A program made the translations under genes and the position numbers. Positions 44,321 through 53,033 of a stretch of 64,000 nucleotides of DNA are shown here, in pieces; position 1 is the first letter of the stretch; each line of letters starts with the position of its first letter. The stretch is from VRUE01 sp963702175 (GTDB lineage Bacteria > Actinomycetota > Thermoleophilia > Solirubrobacterales > 70-9): assembly GCA_963702175.1 (NCBI GenBank), contig OY969721.1, positions 1,798,001 to 1,862,000 on the forward strand, written 5' to 3'. Below the pieces are notes generated by a model. The model was not told the origin of the DNA, did not search any database, and saw only the letters and a list, made by a program, of their open reading frames with translations.

Positions 44321-45406
44321 TTGAGCAAGCGCCCGGCGGGGGCGCTTGCGGGCATAGCCATGATCCTCCTCCTTGCCGCCCCGGCGGGCGCTGTGGCGCG
44401 TTCGCCGGAGGCGTTGAACCTCCTGGCCGGGCCGCGAACGGCGGCGCCCGTGCACGACGTCGTGCGGGTCCGGCCAGGCGCCGCCTCGGCGCGGATCTCG
44501 GCGACCGCCTCGACCCAGCGCTACCCGGTCAACGACGGCACCGACGCGACGGTCGCGATCGCGGTCACCGCGGGGTGCGCCGCCGCCTGCGAAGCCACCG
44601 ATCCCCAGCCGATCGCGAACTTCATCGGCACCCTGCTCCACGGCCCCGAGGTCGAGCTGCTCACGGTCCAGCTCGACACCCCGTTCCAGCTCGGCCTCGA
44701 CTGCGGATTCGAAGCCGAAGCCTGCTACTACAGCGGCCAGAACAAGATGGTGATCAGCGGCGAATCGTGGACCAGCATTGGCGGCGCCACCCGCGAGTTC
44801 GTGATCGCCCACGAGTACGGCCATCACCTCGCCCAGCACCGCGAAAGCCCTGCCCCGTTCCCGGTCGCGATCGACTGGGGGCCGCCGCGCTGGGCCAGTC
44901 AGGAGCGGGTCTGCCAGGGCTGGCGGCGCGGGACGCTCTTCCCCGACGAATACGGCGACCACTACTACTCGCACCCCGGCGAGGCCTTTGCCGAGGCCTT
45001 CGCCCACAACCGCTTCCCCCAGGCGCGGGTCAGGTGGCGCTGGACCGAGTACCTGAAGCCGACCGCGGCCACCTTCGAGGCGATTCGCGAAGACGCCCTG
45101 GCACCCTGGCGGGCGCGCCGCACCCTGACGATCCGCGGCCACTTCCCCAAAAGGGGTTCGGCGATCCACTGGCTGCAGACCCCGCTCGACGGCCGCCTCA
45201 GCCTGCGGCCCAGCGGCCTGCGCCGCCGCGACTACCGCGTCGTCCTGCGCAGCTCCAACGGCCGGGTCCTGCGCACCTCGCGCCAGGGCATCGGCCCCCA
45301 GCGCCGCCTCGACTACACCGTCTGCGGCCAGTCCCGCCTAGGCATCGCGATCAAGCCCACCCGCCGCTCCGCAGGCGCCTACAAGCTGCAGATCCAGCGA
45401 CCCTGA
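44321..45406 (+). CDS. Secreted zinc metalloprotease-like protein
   Basis: 361 residues with signal peptide (AMILLLAAPAGAVA). The zinc site HEYGHH has His164, Glu165 and His168, with Glu221 or Glu225 in HPGEAFAEAFAHN as third ligand, a gluzincin arrangement. A C-terminal beta domain of about 95 residues (LTIRGHFPKRGSAIHW ... AGAYKLQIQRP) may bind polymer or cell wall. Start is a TTG at 44321; a later ATG inside the signal peptide is unlikely. The family does not match a named protease in my memory, but the zinc motif and export signal are clear. Confidence 0.78.
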   Translation: MSKRPAGALAGIAMILLLAAPAGAVARSPEALNLLAGPRTAAPVHDVVRVRPGAASARISATASTQRYPVNDGTDATVAIAVTAGCAAACEATDPQPIANFIGTLLHGPEVELLTVQLDTPFQLGLDCGFEAEACYYSGQNKMVISGESWTSIGGATREFVIAHEYGHHLAQHRESPAPFPVAIDWGPPRWASQERVCQGWRRGTLFPDEYGDHYYSHPGEAFAEAFAHNRFPQARVRWRWTEYLKPTAATFEAIREDALAPWRARRTLTIRGHFPKRGSAIHWLQTPLDGRLSLRPSGLRRRDYRVVLRSSNGRVLRTSRQGIGPQRRLDYTVCGQSRLGIAIKPTRRSAGAYKLQIQRP

Positions 45407-45420
45407 GTCGAGCAGGGCCG

Positions 45421-48400
45421 TCAGGTGCCACCGCAGGCAAGGGACTGATCCGACCGCGGTCGCGCTCCGACGAGGACTCCGTTTTGCTCCCTTGTCGGGA
45501 ATGGCACCGCGGTTGCGCCCACCGATCCGTTCGGCTTGGTGAGTCGCCACCTTCCGCCCGGCCCGCTATCGCGAAGCCGCAAGGGTTGGGCCGGATCGAC
45601 GACCACTTCGGGGAAGCTGGCGGCGATGATCGCGCCGTTGAAGGGACACGAGGCGAAGACTGAGACAACCCTCCGATTGGCGCCGACCAGCCGCCACGCA
45701 TCGAGGTAGACCCCGTCGCGATTGCGCCGGATCGCGGGCAGGGCGTATTCGCCCACATGCGGGTTGCCGACTCGCGCCACGTCGATGCGAACACCCGCCG
45801 TGCCGGGGTCTTCGAAGCCGCTGGCGAGGTAGGCGCTGAGCGAGCCCTGGTCGCAGGCGACCATGTAGGTGCCGGCGGCCGGCGGCGACTCCCAGTCGGC
45901 GCACTGGTCCACCAGGGGCTCGAGGCGCCCCGCCCTCGCCCGCAGGCGTGCCGGCACGCCCCCACTCCCCTCCACAACCTCCTCCCCGGGGCCCTCGCGC
46001 TCGCCGGGATCCCGGATCCCACGGCACGGCTCCGCGCCGACCTCGCCGAAGCTCTGCTGCCAGAGCGGGCTGCGGGGGGCATCGGAGACGAGATAGGGAA
46101 TCTGTTCGTAGGAGCGGTCTTCGTTCTTGTGGCCGAAGAGTCCCCGCCAGCAACCCCAGGCCACCCGCGAGAGGTCTGTCATCGGCGTCGCCTCGGGGCT
46201 GAGGTGAAGCTGGCGGTCCTCTACGCAGGTCGGGTGGTCGTCGACCAGCCCGTACTTGGCCACGTAGCGGATCTGCGCGCCGCAGTGCTCGTAGCTGGCG
46301 TGGCTGCCACGGGCGACGAAGACGGTGGGGTGCTCGTCGACGACGGTGAGTGCGTCGTCGTCCCAGGGGAAGATGCGACCCTCCTTGTCGTGGCGAGCCA
46401 TCCAGAGGTAACGCGGCTGCTCAGACTTGCCTGAGAGCAGGACACCGACCGACTCGAAGTCCCCCTCGTGGAAGCCGCCCTCGAGTACCTTGCCGGGGAT
46501 CGGCTGGTAGTTAAAGGGGTAGAAGAACCAGTACTGGATCGTGATCGGGCGGTCGCCGCGACGCTTGCCGGCTACGAGGAAGTAGATCGATGCGGTCGCG
46601 TCCGGATCGCCGCTGTCCAGCGCGTCGACCATCAGGTCGTGCTGGTCGTCCCTGGCCGTGTCGGCGGCCGGGTACTCGAGCCACTCGCCGTCTCCGCCCG
46701 ACCAGGGGAATTCCCCCTGCGTACTCAGCCGCAAGCAGCCCCGGCCGCCCGGGGCGACCCGCCGGCAGATCGCGGCGCGGCGGTCCTGCATGGAGAACAG
46801 CGTCCTGACCGGGACCGGCCAGAAGCCGTCCTCGCGGTCGATCACGAGCTCCGGTTGGAAGCGTTCCGCCAGGCGCCGCTGCCAGCTGTCCTTCACCTCC
46901 ACCCTCGGTTTCGTCGGCGCGCAGGTCGGCGACCGCTCGGTGGGGCCGCTGTCGCCGCGCTCGTCCAGCAATTCTTCGCGAAGCTCCACCGCCCGGCCCT
47001 GCGCGCGGGCGACCGGCTCCAGCGGCCCCACGGTCATCGCGTCGATGCGGTCGGACTCGAATGAGACGATGTTGCCCCGCCGCGGGCGCTTGACGTGCGC
47101 GCGCTCGTCGAGGACGAGGCGCCCCATCCAGAGCTTGCCGCCGCTCTCGCCGATGTAGACGCCGCAGACCGCTTTGCCGTCCTCGAGAACGGCGGCGACC
47201 GGCTGCATCTCAGGAGACTCGATGCCCCACAGCAGTGCCGTCGAGGCACCGAACAGGGGCACCGAGATCAGAACCGCCAGGCAGTAGGGCGCGAAGCGCG
47301 ACTGCGACACGGCGGCGACGGCGAGGCAGGAAAGGCCGAGAACGATCGCGATCGCCGCGGCGGCGGCGAGCCACAGCTCGTCGCGGACGATCAGGATGAA
47401 GATGCAGAGGACCCCGCTGCTCGCGAGGGCGATGCGAGCGACCTCGAGGCCCTGCAGCCCGTCGTCATCGCTCGCTCCCTTGCGGGTGGCGTCCCTCGCC
47501 ATCCCCCCCGGCGCGATGAAGAGGCCCACGGCGAGGACGAAGAGCAACAGGATCGCGTGCCGGGTCGGACCGTCTGCTCGAAGCGAGAGGACCACGGCGC
47601 CCAGGAGGAGCACCAACGGCGCGGCGCGCAGCGCCATCGAAAGGACACGGCGGAGCAATCCCCCCGACTGAGTCCGGAAGCTCTCCTGGATCAGGCCCCA
47701 GGATCGCCGTAGCCAGCCCGGGTTCGATTTGCTGCCCGCTCTCGGGCCAGGTGACAGCCATCGGTCGAGCGCTCTGTCGAAGAGGTAGTGGAAGAGGAGT
47801 GCGGCGATCACCAGGCCGACGAAGAGCTGGATCGCCTGGTCACGGGGGAATTCGCCGATCAGGATTGCGGCGAGCATCTCGGCCAGGCCGAGGGCGATCA
47901 GGCCACGCCGGGTCGGGCGCGCCAACCGCGCTCTTCCGTCGAGGAGCCAGGCGACCCCGACCGCGATCAGGCTGAGGACGAAGAACAGGGCGAGCGCCTG
48001 GGTGCCGGTGACGATCAGCTCGCTCTGCGCCACCACGTCGACGGCCTGGTCGGCGGGAAGGCGCGAGGACCAGAAGCGGAGCCAGAGGATCGCGCCGCCG
48101 ACGATGCCGGCGAACACGACCGCTGCGCCGAGCTGCGCAATGGCTGAGCCGGCGAGCAGGAGCAGCTGCTGCAGTCTGCTGCCGGGCAGGTGCGGCAAGG
48201 AGGGGAAGGGCTGCGGTTTGGCCCGGCTTGGATCGTCGGGGTGCGCGTGCCGCAGGAAGCGCCGCAGCGGTGGCAGGGCGAGCGCCAGGACGATCAGCGC
48301 GACGACGAGCAGCAGCAGGCGGTAGAGCCACCACGGCCAGGCGAACAGGGGCTCGGTCAGCAGGCCGGAGGCCTCGCCGAGGTCGTCGAACAGCGACGAC

Positions 48401-49698
48401 TCGCTTTCGGGCGGTTCGGGCGGGGGAGGCACCAGGCCGAGCGCGGCGGCGAGCGGCACCACGACTCGCTGGGCTATCGCGGCATAGCCGGGGCGCGAGG
48501 GATGCAGCGTCCCGAGCAGGTCGCGCTGGAAGATCGCGGAGTCGCCGAGCCGGCGGACCCAGCGGTCGCCGCCCGCGCAGTATCCGTGCCGTTCGAAGTC
48601 GGCCGCGATTCCGTCCACGAAGAGCCAGCGGTTTCGGGCCGCGGCCGTCTCGACCTCTGCATTCAGCGGCCTCAGCAGCGCCTCGTACGCCCAGCGGGCC
48701 TCCTCCTGGCTGGTGAAGGCGACGCTGCGGCGGCAGAAGCGGCCCCCCTCGTCATGGGTGGGATCGAAGTACTCGGTGATCAGGACCGGCGCCCCCGGGG
48801 CGGCGCGGTCGAGCCGCCTGCCGAGGCGGTCGTAGTCGCCGCGCAGGCGTTCGAGGCCTGCGAGCACCCGGGCCTCCTGCTTGGCGCGACAGTCTCCGGG
48901 CGCCGCGCATTCCTTGACGATCGTGGAGAAGCTCACGTCGTTTGCCCCGACGCTGACCAGGACCGCGTCGAGGGCGGGTCGCTCGGATTTGGTTCGAGAG
49001 CTGGCGGCGGCGATGCGTCGCAGCCGCCTCACCTGCGACAGGTAGGGCGGCAGGCGGTCATCAGGCTCCACGCCGACATAGGGGCCGAGGAGGCCGACGC
49101 CGATCTCCGCGCCCGAGCAGGCGAGGCTGACGAAGGTGATCGAGCCGGCAGCCGACCTCTGCGCGAGCCCCTGGCCGAGCAGCCGCGCCGCCTGCTCGAA
49201 GCCGGCGGCAGCGCTTCGGTGACAGGGCGGGTCGAGCCAGAGCTCCCTCCCTTCGGGGGTTCCCTCGCCCGAGGCGACCGAATCGCCGATCGCGACGACC
49301 AACCGGTCGTCGATCTCGACCTGGGCGGCCTGCTTTCGACCTCCAGTCCGGGCCACGATCGTGTGCTTTCCCTCGCCCCGGACGGGGATCAGAACGCGGC
49401 AGCGGCGGCCAGCCTCGACCTCGACCTCTTTCGCCTCGCTGCCGTCGACCAGCCAAGTCGCGGAGTCGGCGGACGCGCAGAGCGCCGGCGAGGGGCGGAC
49501 GAGCACCGGGAAGACGTCGAGCTTGGCGAAGGTCTTCGATGTGGGGCGGTCGAGGCGACCGTTGCCGTCCGCATCGCCACCGAAGCGACTCAGCACCGAC
49601 CACTGCATCTCCGGCGGTCCCTTTGCGGTGGCGGTCGGCGCGGCCATCGCACCCGCCACGGTCAGGCCACAGACGAACGCTCGACAGAACTTGAGCAT
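45421..49698 (-). CDS. Giant SGNH hydrolase - polytopic membrane - Vps62-like fusion protein
   Basis: 1425 residues. Signal peptide 1-25. SGNH esterase domain about 130-420, with GDS at 138-140 (AIGDSVASGEG), GAND at 251-254 and catalytic His399 in LHPSRPGYAAIA. Residues 455-825 hold about ten membrane helices separated by short loops. From about 940 to 1200 lies a Vps62/DUF946-like domain: RFQPELVIDREDGFWPV, ITIQYWFFYPFNYQ, FHEGDFESVGVLL and VFVARGSHASYEH. The last 110 residues form another domain with several cysteines. The outer enzymatic head and the eukaryote-like lipid/vacuolar domain on one protein are unusual. Likely acts on envelope lipid or polysaccharide esters; details unknown. 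Confidence 0.85.
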   Translation of the reverse strand: MLKFCRAFVCGLTVAGAMAAPTATAKGPPEMQWSVLSRFGGDADGNGRLDRPTSKTFAKLDVFPVLVRPSPALCASADSATWLVDGSEAKEVEVEAGRRCRVLIPVRGEGKHTIVARTGGRKQAAQVEIDDRLVVAIGDSVASGEGTPEGRELWLDPPCHRSAAAGFEQAARLLGQGLAQRSAAGSITFVSLACSGAEIGVGLLGPYVGVEPDDRLPPYLSQVRRLRRIAAASSRTKSERPALDAVLVSVGANDVSFSTIVKECAAPGDCRAKQEARVLAGLERLRGDYDRLGRRLDRAAPGAPVLITEYFDPTHDEGGRFCRRSVAFTSQEEARWAYEALLRPLNAEVETAAARNRWLFVDGIAADFERHGYCAGGDRWVRRLGDSAIFQRDLLGTLHPSRPGYAAIAQRVVVPLAAALGLVPPPPEPPESESSLFDDLGEASGLLTEPLFAWPWWLYRLLLLVVALIVLALALPPLRRFLRHAHPDDPSRAKPQPFPSLPHLPGSRLQQLLLLAGSAIAQLGAAVVFAGIVGGAILWLRFWSSRLPADQAVDVVAQSELIVTGTQALALFFVLSLIAVGVAWLLDGRARLARPTRRGLIALGLAEMLAAILIGEFPRDQAIQLFVGLVIAALLFHYLFDRALDRWLSPGPRAGSKSNPGWLRRSWGLIQESFRTQSGGLLRRVLSMALRAAPLVLLLGAVVLSLRADGPTRHAILLLFVLAVGLFIAPGGMARDATRKGASDDDGLQGLEVARIALASSGVLCIFILIVRDELWLAAAAAIAIVLGLSCLAVAAVSQSRFAPYCLAVLISVPLFGASTALLWGIESPEMQPVAAVLEDGKAVCGVYIGESGGKLWMGRLVLDERAHVKRPRRGNIVSFESDRIDAMTVGPLEPVARAQGRAVELREELLDERGDSGPTERSPTCAPTKPRVEVKDSWQRRLAERFQPELVIDREDGFWPVPVRTLFSMQDRRAAICRRVAPGGRGCLRLSTQGEFPWSGGDGEWLEYPAADTARDDQHDLMVDALDSGDPDATASIYFLVAGKRRGDRPITIQYWFFYPFNYQPIPGKVLEGGFHEGDFESVGVLLSGKSEQPRYLWMARHDKEGRIFPWDDDALTVVDEHPTVFVARGSHASYEHCGAQIRYVAKYGLVDDHPTCVEDRQLHLSPEATPMTDLSRVAWGCWRGLFGHKNEDRSYEQIPYLVSDAPRSPLWQQSFGEVGAEPCRGIRDPGEREGPGEEVVEGSGGVPARLRARAGRLEPLVDQCADWESPPAAGTYMVACDQGSLSAYLASGFEDPGTAGVRIDVARVGNPHVGEYALPAIRRNRDGVYLDAWRLVGANRRVVSVFASCPFNGAIIAASFPEVVVDPAQPLRLRDSGPGGRWRLTKPNGSVGATAVPFPTREQNGVLVGARPRSDQSLACGGT

Positions 49699-49786
49699 CG
49701 GGGCCAGAACCTCTCACAAGCGCCCGACGCCCGCAAGCGCCCGACCCTGAGATAATCCCGCCGGGCGCCTGTTGCGCTCAGCTCTC

Positions 49787-49860
49787 GGGGGCGTAGCTCA
49801 GCTGGTTAGAGCGCTGGCCTGTCACGCCAGAGGTCGCGGGTTCGAGTCCCGTCGCTCCCG
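49787..49860 (+). tRNA. tRNA-Asp (anticodon GTC), site of integration
   Basis: 74 bp. Acceptor GGGGGCG pairs with CGCTCCC (one G-T), discriminator G; anticodon stem CTGGC/GCCAG around CTGTCAC, anticodon GTC; T-arm CGGGTTCGAGTCCCG. The 3' half (49818-49860) is repeated at 54556-54598. The gene remains whole. Confidence 0.95.
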
Positions 49861-51115
49861 TATCGAGAAGTGCCTGCGTTTGAGCGACGTTCTGGCTCGT
49901 TTCCCGGCTCCGCCTCGTCCTTCTTGCCGGAGCCCAAATCCGCGTTTCTGCCCATTTCTGCCCAATCGGTTTCGCCAAGCAGCCCGCCGAGCCGGGTTCG
50001 TGGGCGCATCCCAGTTACATCGGTGTAGACGCGCAGGGTCATGCGCGGATCGCGGTGGCCCATCTGCGCGGCGGTGATCGCCGGGTGCTCGCCCAGCTCG
50101 GCTCGCAGCGCCGCGTAGGTTCGACGCAACGAGTGGAAGGTGATTCCGTCCGGCAATGGCGGCCGATCTTCAGCGGCGAGCCGCTCGTTGGCCTTCTCGA
50201 TGGCCGCGTAAAGGATGCGAGTGCGGACGCTGTTCCGCTCGCGCGGCTGATCTCGGATGCGACCGGCAAACACGAAATCGTCGGGCTGGCTCCACTTGGC
50301 GGCGAGCTTGTGCTCGCGGAGGAGCTGCACAAGCTCGGGGTCGAGGACGACCTGGCGGACGCCGGCGGCAGTCTTGGAGGCGGCGACGTCGAGGGTGCCC
50401 TCTCGCAGATCGAGATCCCGCCAGCGCACGTGCGTCAGCTCCGACACCCGAAGGCCGCCGGCCATGATTGCGGTGGCAAGCAGCACCCGGTGCGGCCGGC
50501 GGCCCGCAGCAAGACCTGTACCTGTTCGCCGCTGAGCCTCGCCCGCTTCGGCTCGGCCTCCTTCAGCTTCTCCACCTTCGTCTTGACCGGGTTGTGCTCG
50601 ATCAGCTCGTAGCGGACTGCCGCGTCGAGAATCTGGCCGAGCCGCGTCAGCGTCTTGTTGATCGTGCGGTTGGACAGCGGGCGCTCGACCAAGCCCTCCT
50701 CGCGCTCGCGAATCTTGCCTGCCTTGTACCGGTCCACTTCCTGCGCCGTGATCTCCGAGAGCCGGTGGTCCTTGAAGAACGGCAGAAGGTGGTGGCTGAG
50801 CGCAAGTCCGTCCTCGGCCGTGCGGGACGCGAACTCATGGCGGCGAGCATCCAGCCATTCCGAGGCGAACTCGTGGAAAGTCGGCTCCGCTGCTGGCTCC
50901 CGACCGTTCTGCCGCCGCGCCGGCTGCCAGATGCCGCGCCGCACGTCCGCGAGGACGTTTGCCAGCTCCTCCTCCGCTTTGGCTCGCGTCCAGCCGTCTG
51001 CCGCTGTGCCGAGCGTGACGTAGCGGCGCTTGCCATAGGCGCGAAAGCGGAGCGCGAACGTGCGGCCTCCCGTTCCGGCAACCTCGATCACCTGTCCTGT
51101 CGCCTTGCGCGCCAT
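49806..51115 (-). pseudogene. Tyrosine integrase, frameshifted
   Basis: Two frames together make one phage-type integrase of about 430 residues. The first (51115-50435) has the AP2-like arm-binding start (GGRTFALRFRAYGKRRYVTLG) and core-binding domain; the second (50486-49806) has the catalytic domain with Arg in GGLRVSEL, HSLRR and GHRDPRMTLRVYTD (Arg, His, Arg, His, Tyr). They meet near 50500 in a GC-rich run (GCGGCCGGCGGCCCGC); adding one base restores LLRAAGRPHRVLLATAIMAGG. Either the enzyme is dead or frameshifting or a base error is involved. The C-terminal codons run antisense through the tRNA. Confidence 0.85.
49818..49860 (+). repeat. attL core (43 bp, within tRNA-Asp)
   Basis: From the anticodon loop (CCTGTCACGCC...) to the discriminator base. 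Identical to 54556-54598, as expected for site-specific insertion into a tRNA gene. Confidence 0.9.
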
Positions 51116-51122
51116 CGCTCAG

Positions 51123-51512
51123 TTAAGCCGCGGAGGGCGGGTTTTTCTCCCCCCGCGCTCGAACCGGAAGCAGCCGAACCGCCGTGTCCCCGCGACGCTG
51201 CGGCTGATCCGCCCGCTCACTCGAACGGGTGGGCGGATCAGCCGCTGGTCCCTCGCCAACCCTCCGTAGCACCCGCACCGCCACTTCCGGATCGAAGCGA
51301 AGCCGAGGCTTCGCCCCGTTGCCGAGCTTGACCGCTCCCAGCTCGATCGCGTGGGAGTAGACCCAGGAGCGCTCGATCCCGAATCGCTGTGCCAGCTCAG
51401 CGGCATCGACCAGCTCCCGGTTCTGGAGCCCTCGCTTTTCCAGCAGCTCGACCACTCGGCGGGCAATCGCCTCGATTGTCTGCGGATCGAGCTTGATGCG
51501 TGTGGATGCCAT
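51123..51512 (-). CDS. Excisionase-like helix-turn-helix protein
   Basis: 129 residues from ATG 51512 (an upstream ATG at 51548 is also open). A coil (LDPQTIEAIARRVVELLEKRG) leads to a MerR/Xis-type helix-turn-helix LVDAAELAQRFGIERSWVYSHAIELGAVKLGNGAKPRLRFDPEVAVRVL. Placed seven bases upstream of the integrase on the same strand, as excisionases often are. The last 40 residues are basic and disordered, and part of them is encoded by the perfect palindrome at 51200-51245. Confidence 0.7.
   Translation of the reverse strand: MASTRIKLDPQTIEAIARRVVELLEKRGLQNRELVDAAELAQRFGIERSWVYSHAIELGAVKLGNGAKPRLRFDPEVAVRVLRRVGEGPAADPPTRSSERADQPQRRGDTAVRLLPVRARGEKNPPSAA
51200..51245. repeat. Palindrome inside the 3' part of the excisionase-like gene
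   Basis: GCGGCTGATCCGCCC, 16 bases, GGGCGGATCAGCCGC: perfect 15-bp arms. The spacer contains CTCGAACGGG, which also occurs in the minus-strand reading of B3, so a family B relation is possible but weak. Confidence 0.6.
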
Positions 51513-51746
51513 CTCGATACCGCTGTCCAGCAGGCGGCCGAGATGCATCGCTCGGACCCCCGAAAAGGGGGGTTCCCAGTGTGTCGGGGGTCGAGGTTGG
51601 TGCTTTGAGAGAACTGCTGAGGGCCTTCCAGCTCGATCCTCGACGCTTTGGCCTTTCGCTCTGGTTCGAGGCGTAGTTGGCTCCTGACTGCCGGTGACTG
51701 GCCTGCTTTTCTACTTGGCCTCGGCTTTGCTGTTTGGCATTGGCCC

Positions 51747-52025
51747 TCAGCCATCAGCCTCGCCGCCTGCCGTGAATTGCCCGAGGCGAGTTCCGCCCGG
51801 GTCCCAGCCCATCCCGTCAAGCAGATCGCCGGGAGGGATGCGCAAAGAGCCAGCGAGCTTGATCAGCGTGTCCACGCGGGCGATACGTTCGCCGCGCTCT
51901 ATCTGGCCGACCGCCGTGCGGTGAAGCGAGGCGCGCACCGAAAGCTCTTCCTGGGAGAGCTTGGCGCGCCTGCGGCAGTAGGCCAGGTTCCTGCCGAACT
52001 GGACCTTCACCGCCAAGGCGTCCAC
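51747..52025 (-). CDS. XRE-family transcriptional regulator
   Basis: 92 residues. Helix-turn-helix of the Cro/CI type: FGRNLAYCRRRAKLSQEELSVRASLHRTAVGQIERGERIARVDTLIKLAGSLRIPPGDLLDGMGW. Likely controls the element's genes. Its start abuts the stop of the 95-residue gene upstream (one base between), so they share a transcript. Confidence 0.85.
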   Translation of the reverse strand: MDALAVKVQFGRNLAYCRRRAKLSQEELSVRASLHRTAVGQIERGERIARVDTLIKLAGSLRIPPGDLLDGMGWDPGGTRLGQFTAGGEADG

Positions 52026-52026
52026 C

Positions 52027-52314
52027 TCAGCTCACCCCGCCGAGCAGCTCCTCGAAGCGGAGCGCCGCACGGCTGGGCGAAATTCGCCGGCAGTCGCAGG
52101 CGAGCAAGCCGTCGCGGCTCAGTTCACGTACCGCTCGCTCGACCGCATCCTTCTGGGCGAAGTCCTCGCAGTCCCGATCCATCCGCAGCGCAAGCTCGAG
52201 AATCGAGAGCTGCGCCGGATGCAGGACGAGAACCTGCGTGAGGATGGATCGTTCGATGATCTCGTCCTCTTGGGCGGGCGCGAGCACGCGCCGCCGGATA
52301 TCGTCGTTGTGCAT
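52027..52314 (-). CDS. Small protein, probable winged-helix fold
   Basis: 95 residues: HNDDIRRRVLAPAQEDEIIERSILTQVLVLHPAQLSILELALRM, then AVERAVRELSRDGLLACDCRRISPSRAALRFEELL. The helix content and the terminal DGLL...ISPSRAALRF hairpin look like a winged helix seen in small phage and ICE regulators. No family name can be given. Lies directly before the XRE gene. Confidence 0.55.
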   Translation of the reverse strand: MHNDDIRRRVLAPAQEDEIIERSILTQVLVLHPAQLSILELALRMDRDCEDFAQKDAVERAVRELSRDGLLACDCRRISPSRAALRFEELLGGVS

Positions 52315-52397
52315 GGGAGCTAATCCCTCCTGTGCCGGCCCCGGGGGCGTTTACGCGCCGCCCGGGGCGTTTGTCTTGTCCGTCTAGCTCAGACGCT

Positions 52398-52625
52398 CTA
52401 GCTGCGCTCAGCGCGAGCGACAAGCTCCGACAACGGCACCTCCAGCGCCGCCGCGAGCTTGACGAGGTTCCGATAGCTCGGGTTCCGCAACCCGCGCTCG
52501 ATCTCGCTGACGTAGGTCCGGTGCATGCCGGCAAGATCGGCCAGTCCCTCCTGCGAGAGACCGTCAAATTCGCCACGCCGCGCCCGTATTGCTTCGCCAA
52601 GAGCCTGTAGAGCTTTCTCCGACAC
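52398..52625 (-). CDS. XRE-family regulator, short
   Basis: 75 residues, all helix-turn-helix: ALGEAIRARRGEFDGLSQEGLADLAGMHRTYVSEIERGLRNPSYRNLVKLAAALEVPLSELVARAE. Typical of repressors in mobile elements and restriction (C-protein) systems. A promoter-like sequence with a TAGAC direct repeat precedes it, suggesting autoregulation. Confidence 0.85.
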   Translation of the reverse strand: MSEKALQALGEAIRARRGEFDGLSQEGLADLAGMHRTYVSEIERGLRNPSYRNLVKLAAALEVPLSELVARAERS

Positions 52626-52648
52626 ACGCTGAGCGTGCCAGCTAGATG

Positions 52649-52679
52649 TCTATAAGTCTACAGGAAATAAGTGTGACAA
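52649..52679 (-). promoter_or_regulatory. Candidate promoter and operator of the short XRE gene
   Basis: On the minus strand TTGTCA (52679-52674) and TATAGA (52654-52649) are 19 bases apart, about 25 bp upstream of the ATG at 52625. TAGAC-TTA-TAGAC overlaps the second element and may be the repressor site. AT-rich compared with the surroundings. Confidence 0.4.
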
Positions 52680-52771
52680 CAAGCTTTTGCGTCTCGCGCT
52701 CCGGTCGGTATGGGGCAAGCGACAGATCAATGCCCCCAATCAAGCGCATTGGACGTGCCCTCAGCGATCTG

Positions 52772-52811
52772 TAAAAATAAAAGCCGCCACCCCGAACGGG
52801 GCGACGGCTTT
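52772..52811 (-). terminator. Rho-independent terminator of the 41-residue gene
   Basis: On the minus strand the stem AAGCCGTCGCCCCG / CGGGGTGGCGGCTT is followed by TTATTTTTAC. It begins about 18 bp after the stop codon at 52829 and is the clearest terminator in the window. Confidence 0.8.
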
Positions 52812-52828
52812 CTAGCTACTTCAAGGGC

Positions 52829-52954
52829 TTACCTCTTACGCTTGCCCTTGATCTTGGTTGACTCGGCCACCGTCGTGCGCTTGTGACGCGCGGCGGTGGA
52901 CCGGGTGACGTACCGCCCGCTGATGGCAGAGCGGTACCGCTTGGCCTGTGCCAT
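52829..52954 (-). CDS. Conserved 41-residue basic protein
   Basis: AQAKRYRSAISGRYVTRSTAARHKRTTVAESTKIKGKRKR after the initiator Met. Small proteins with RSAISGRYVT...AARHPRTTV occur widely in actinobacteria and phages and are of unknown function, sometimes mislabelled as transporters. ATG 52954 has a very good ribosome site (GGAGGAGG) eight bases upstream, and a terminator follows; the longer frame starting at 53044 has no such support. Confidence 0.75.
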   Translation of the reverse strand: MAQAKRYRSAISGRYVTRSTAARHKRTTVAESTKIKGKRKR

Positions 52955-53033
52955 TGACTTCACCTCCTCCCCGGGGCCGGTTGCCCCTTCCGGTCTACGA
53001 CCGGCAGTCTTGGTCACCGACACCACTGAGCGC

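Noticed and set aside
44294..45169. 291-residue frame antisense to the zinc protease
   Set aside because: No motif, and the plus-strand frame has a signal peptide and a complete HExxH site.
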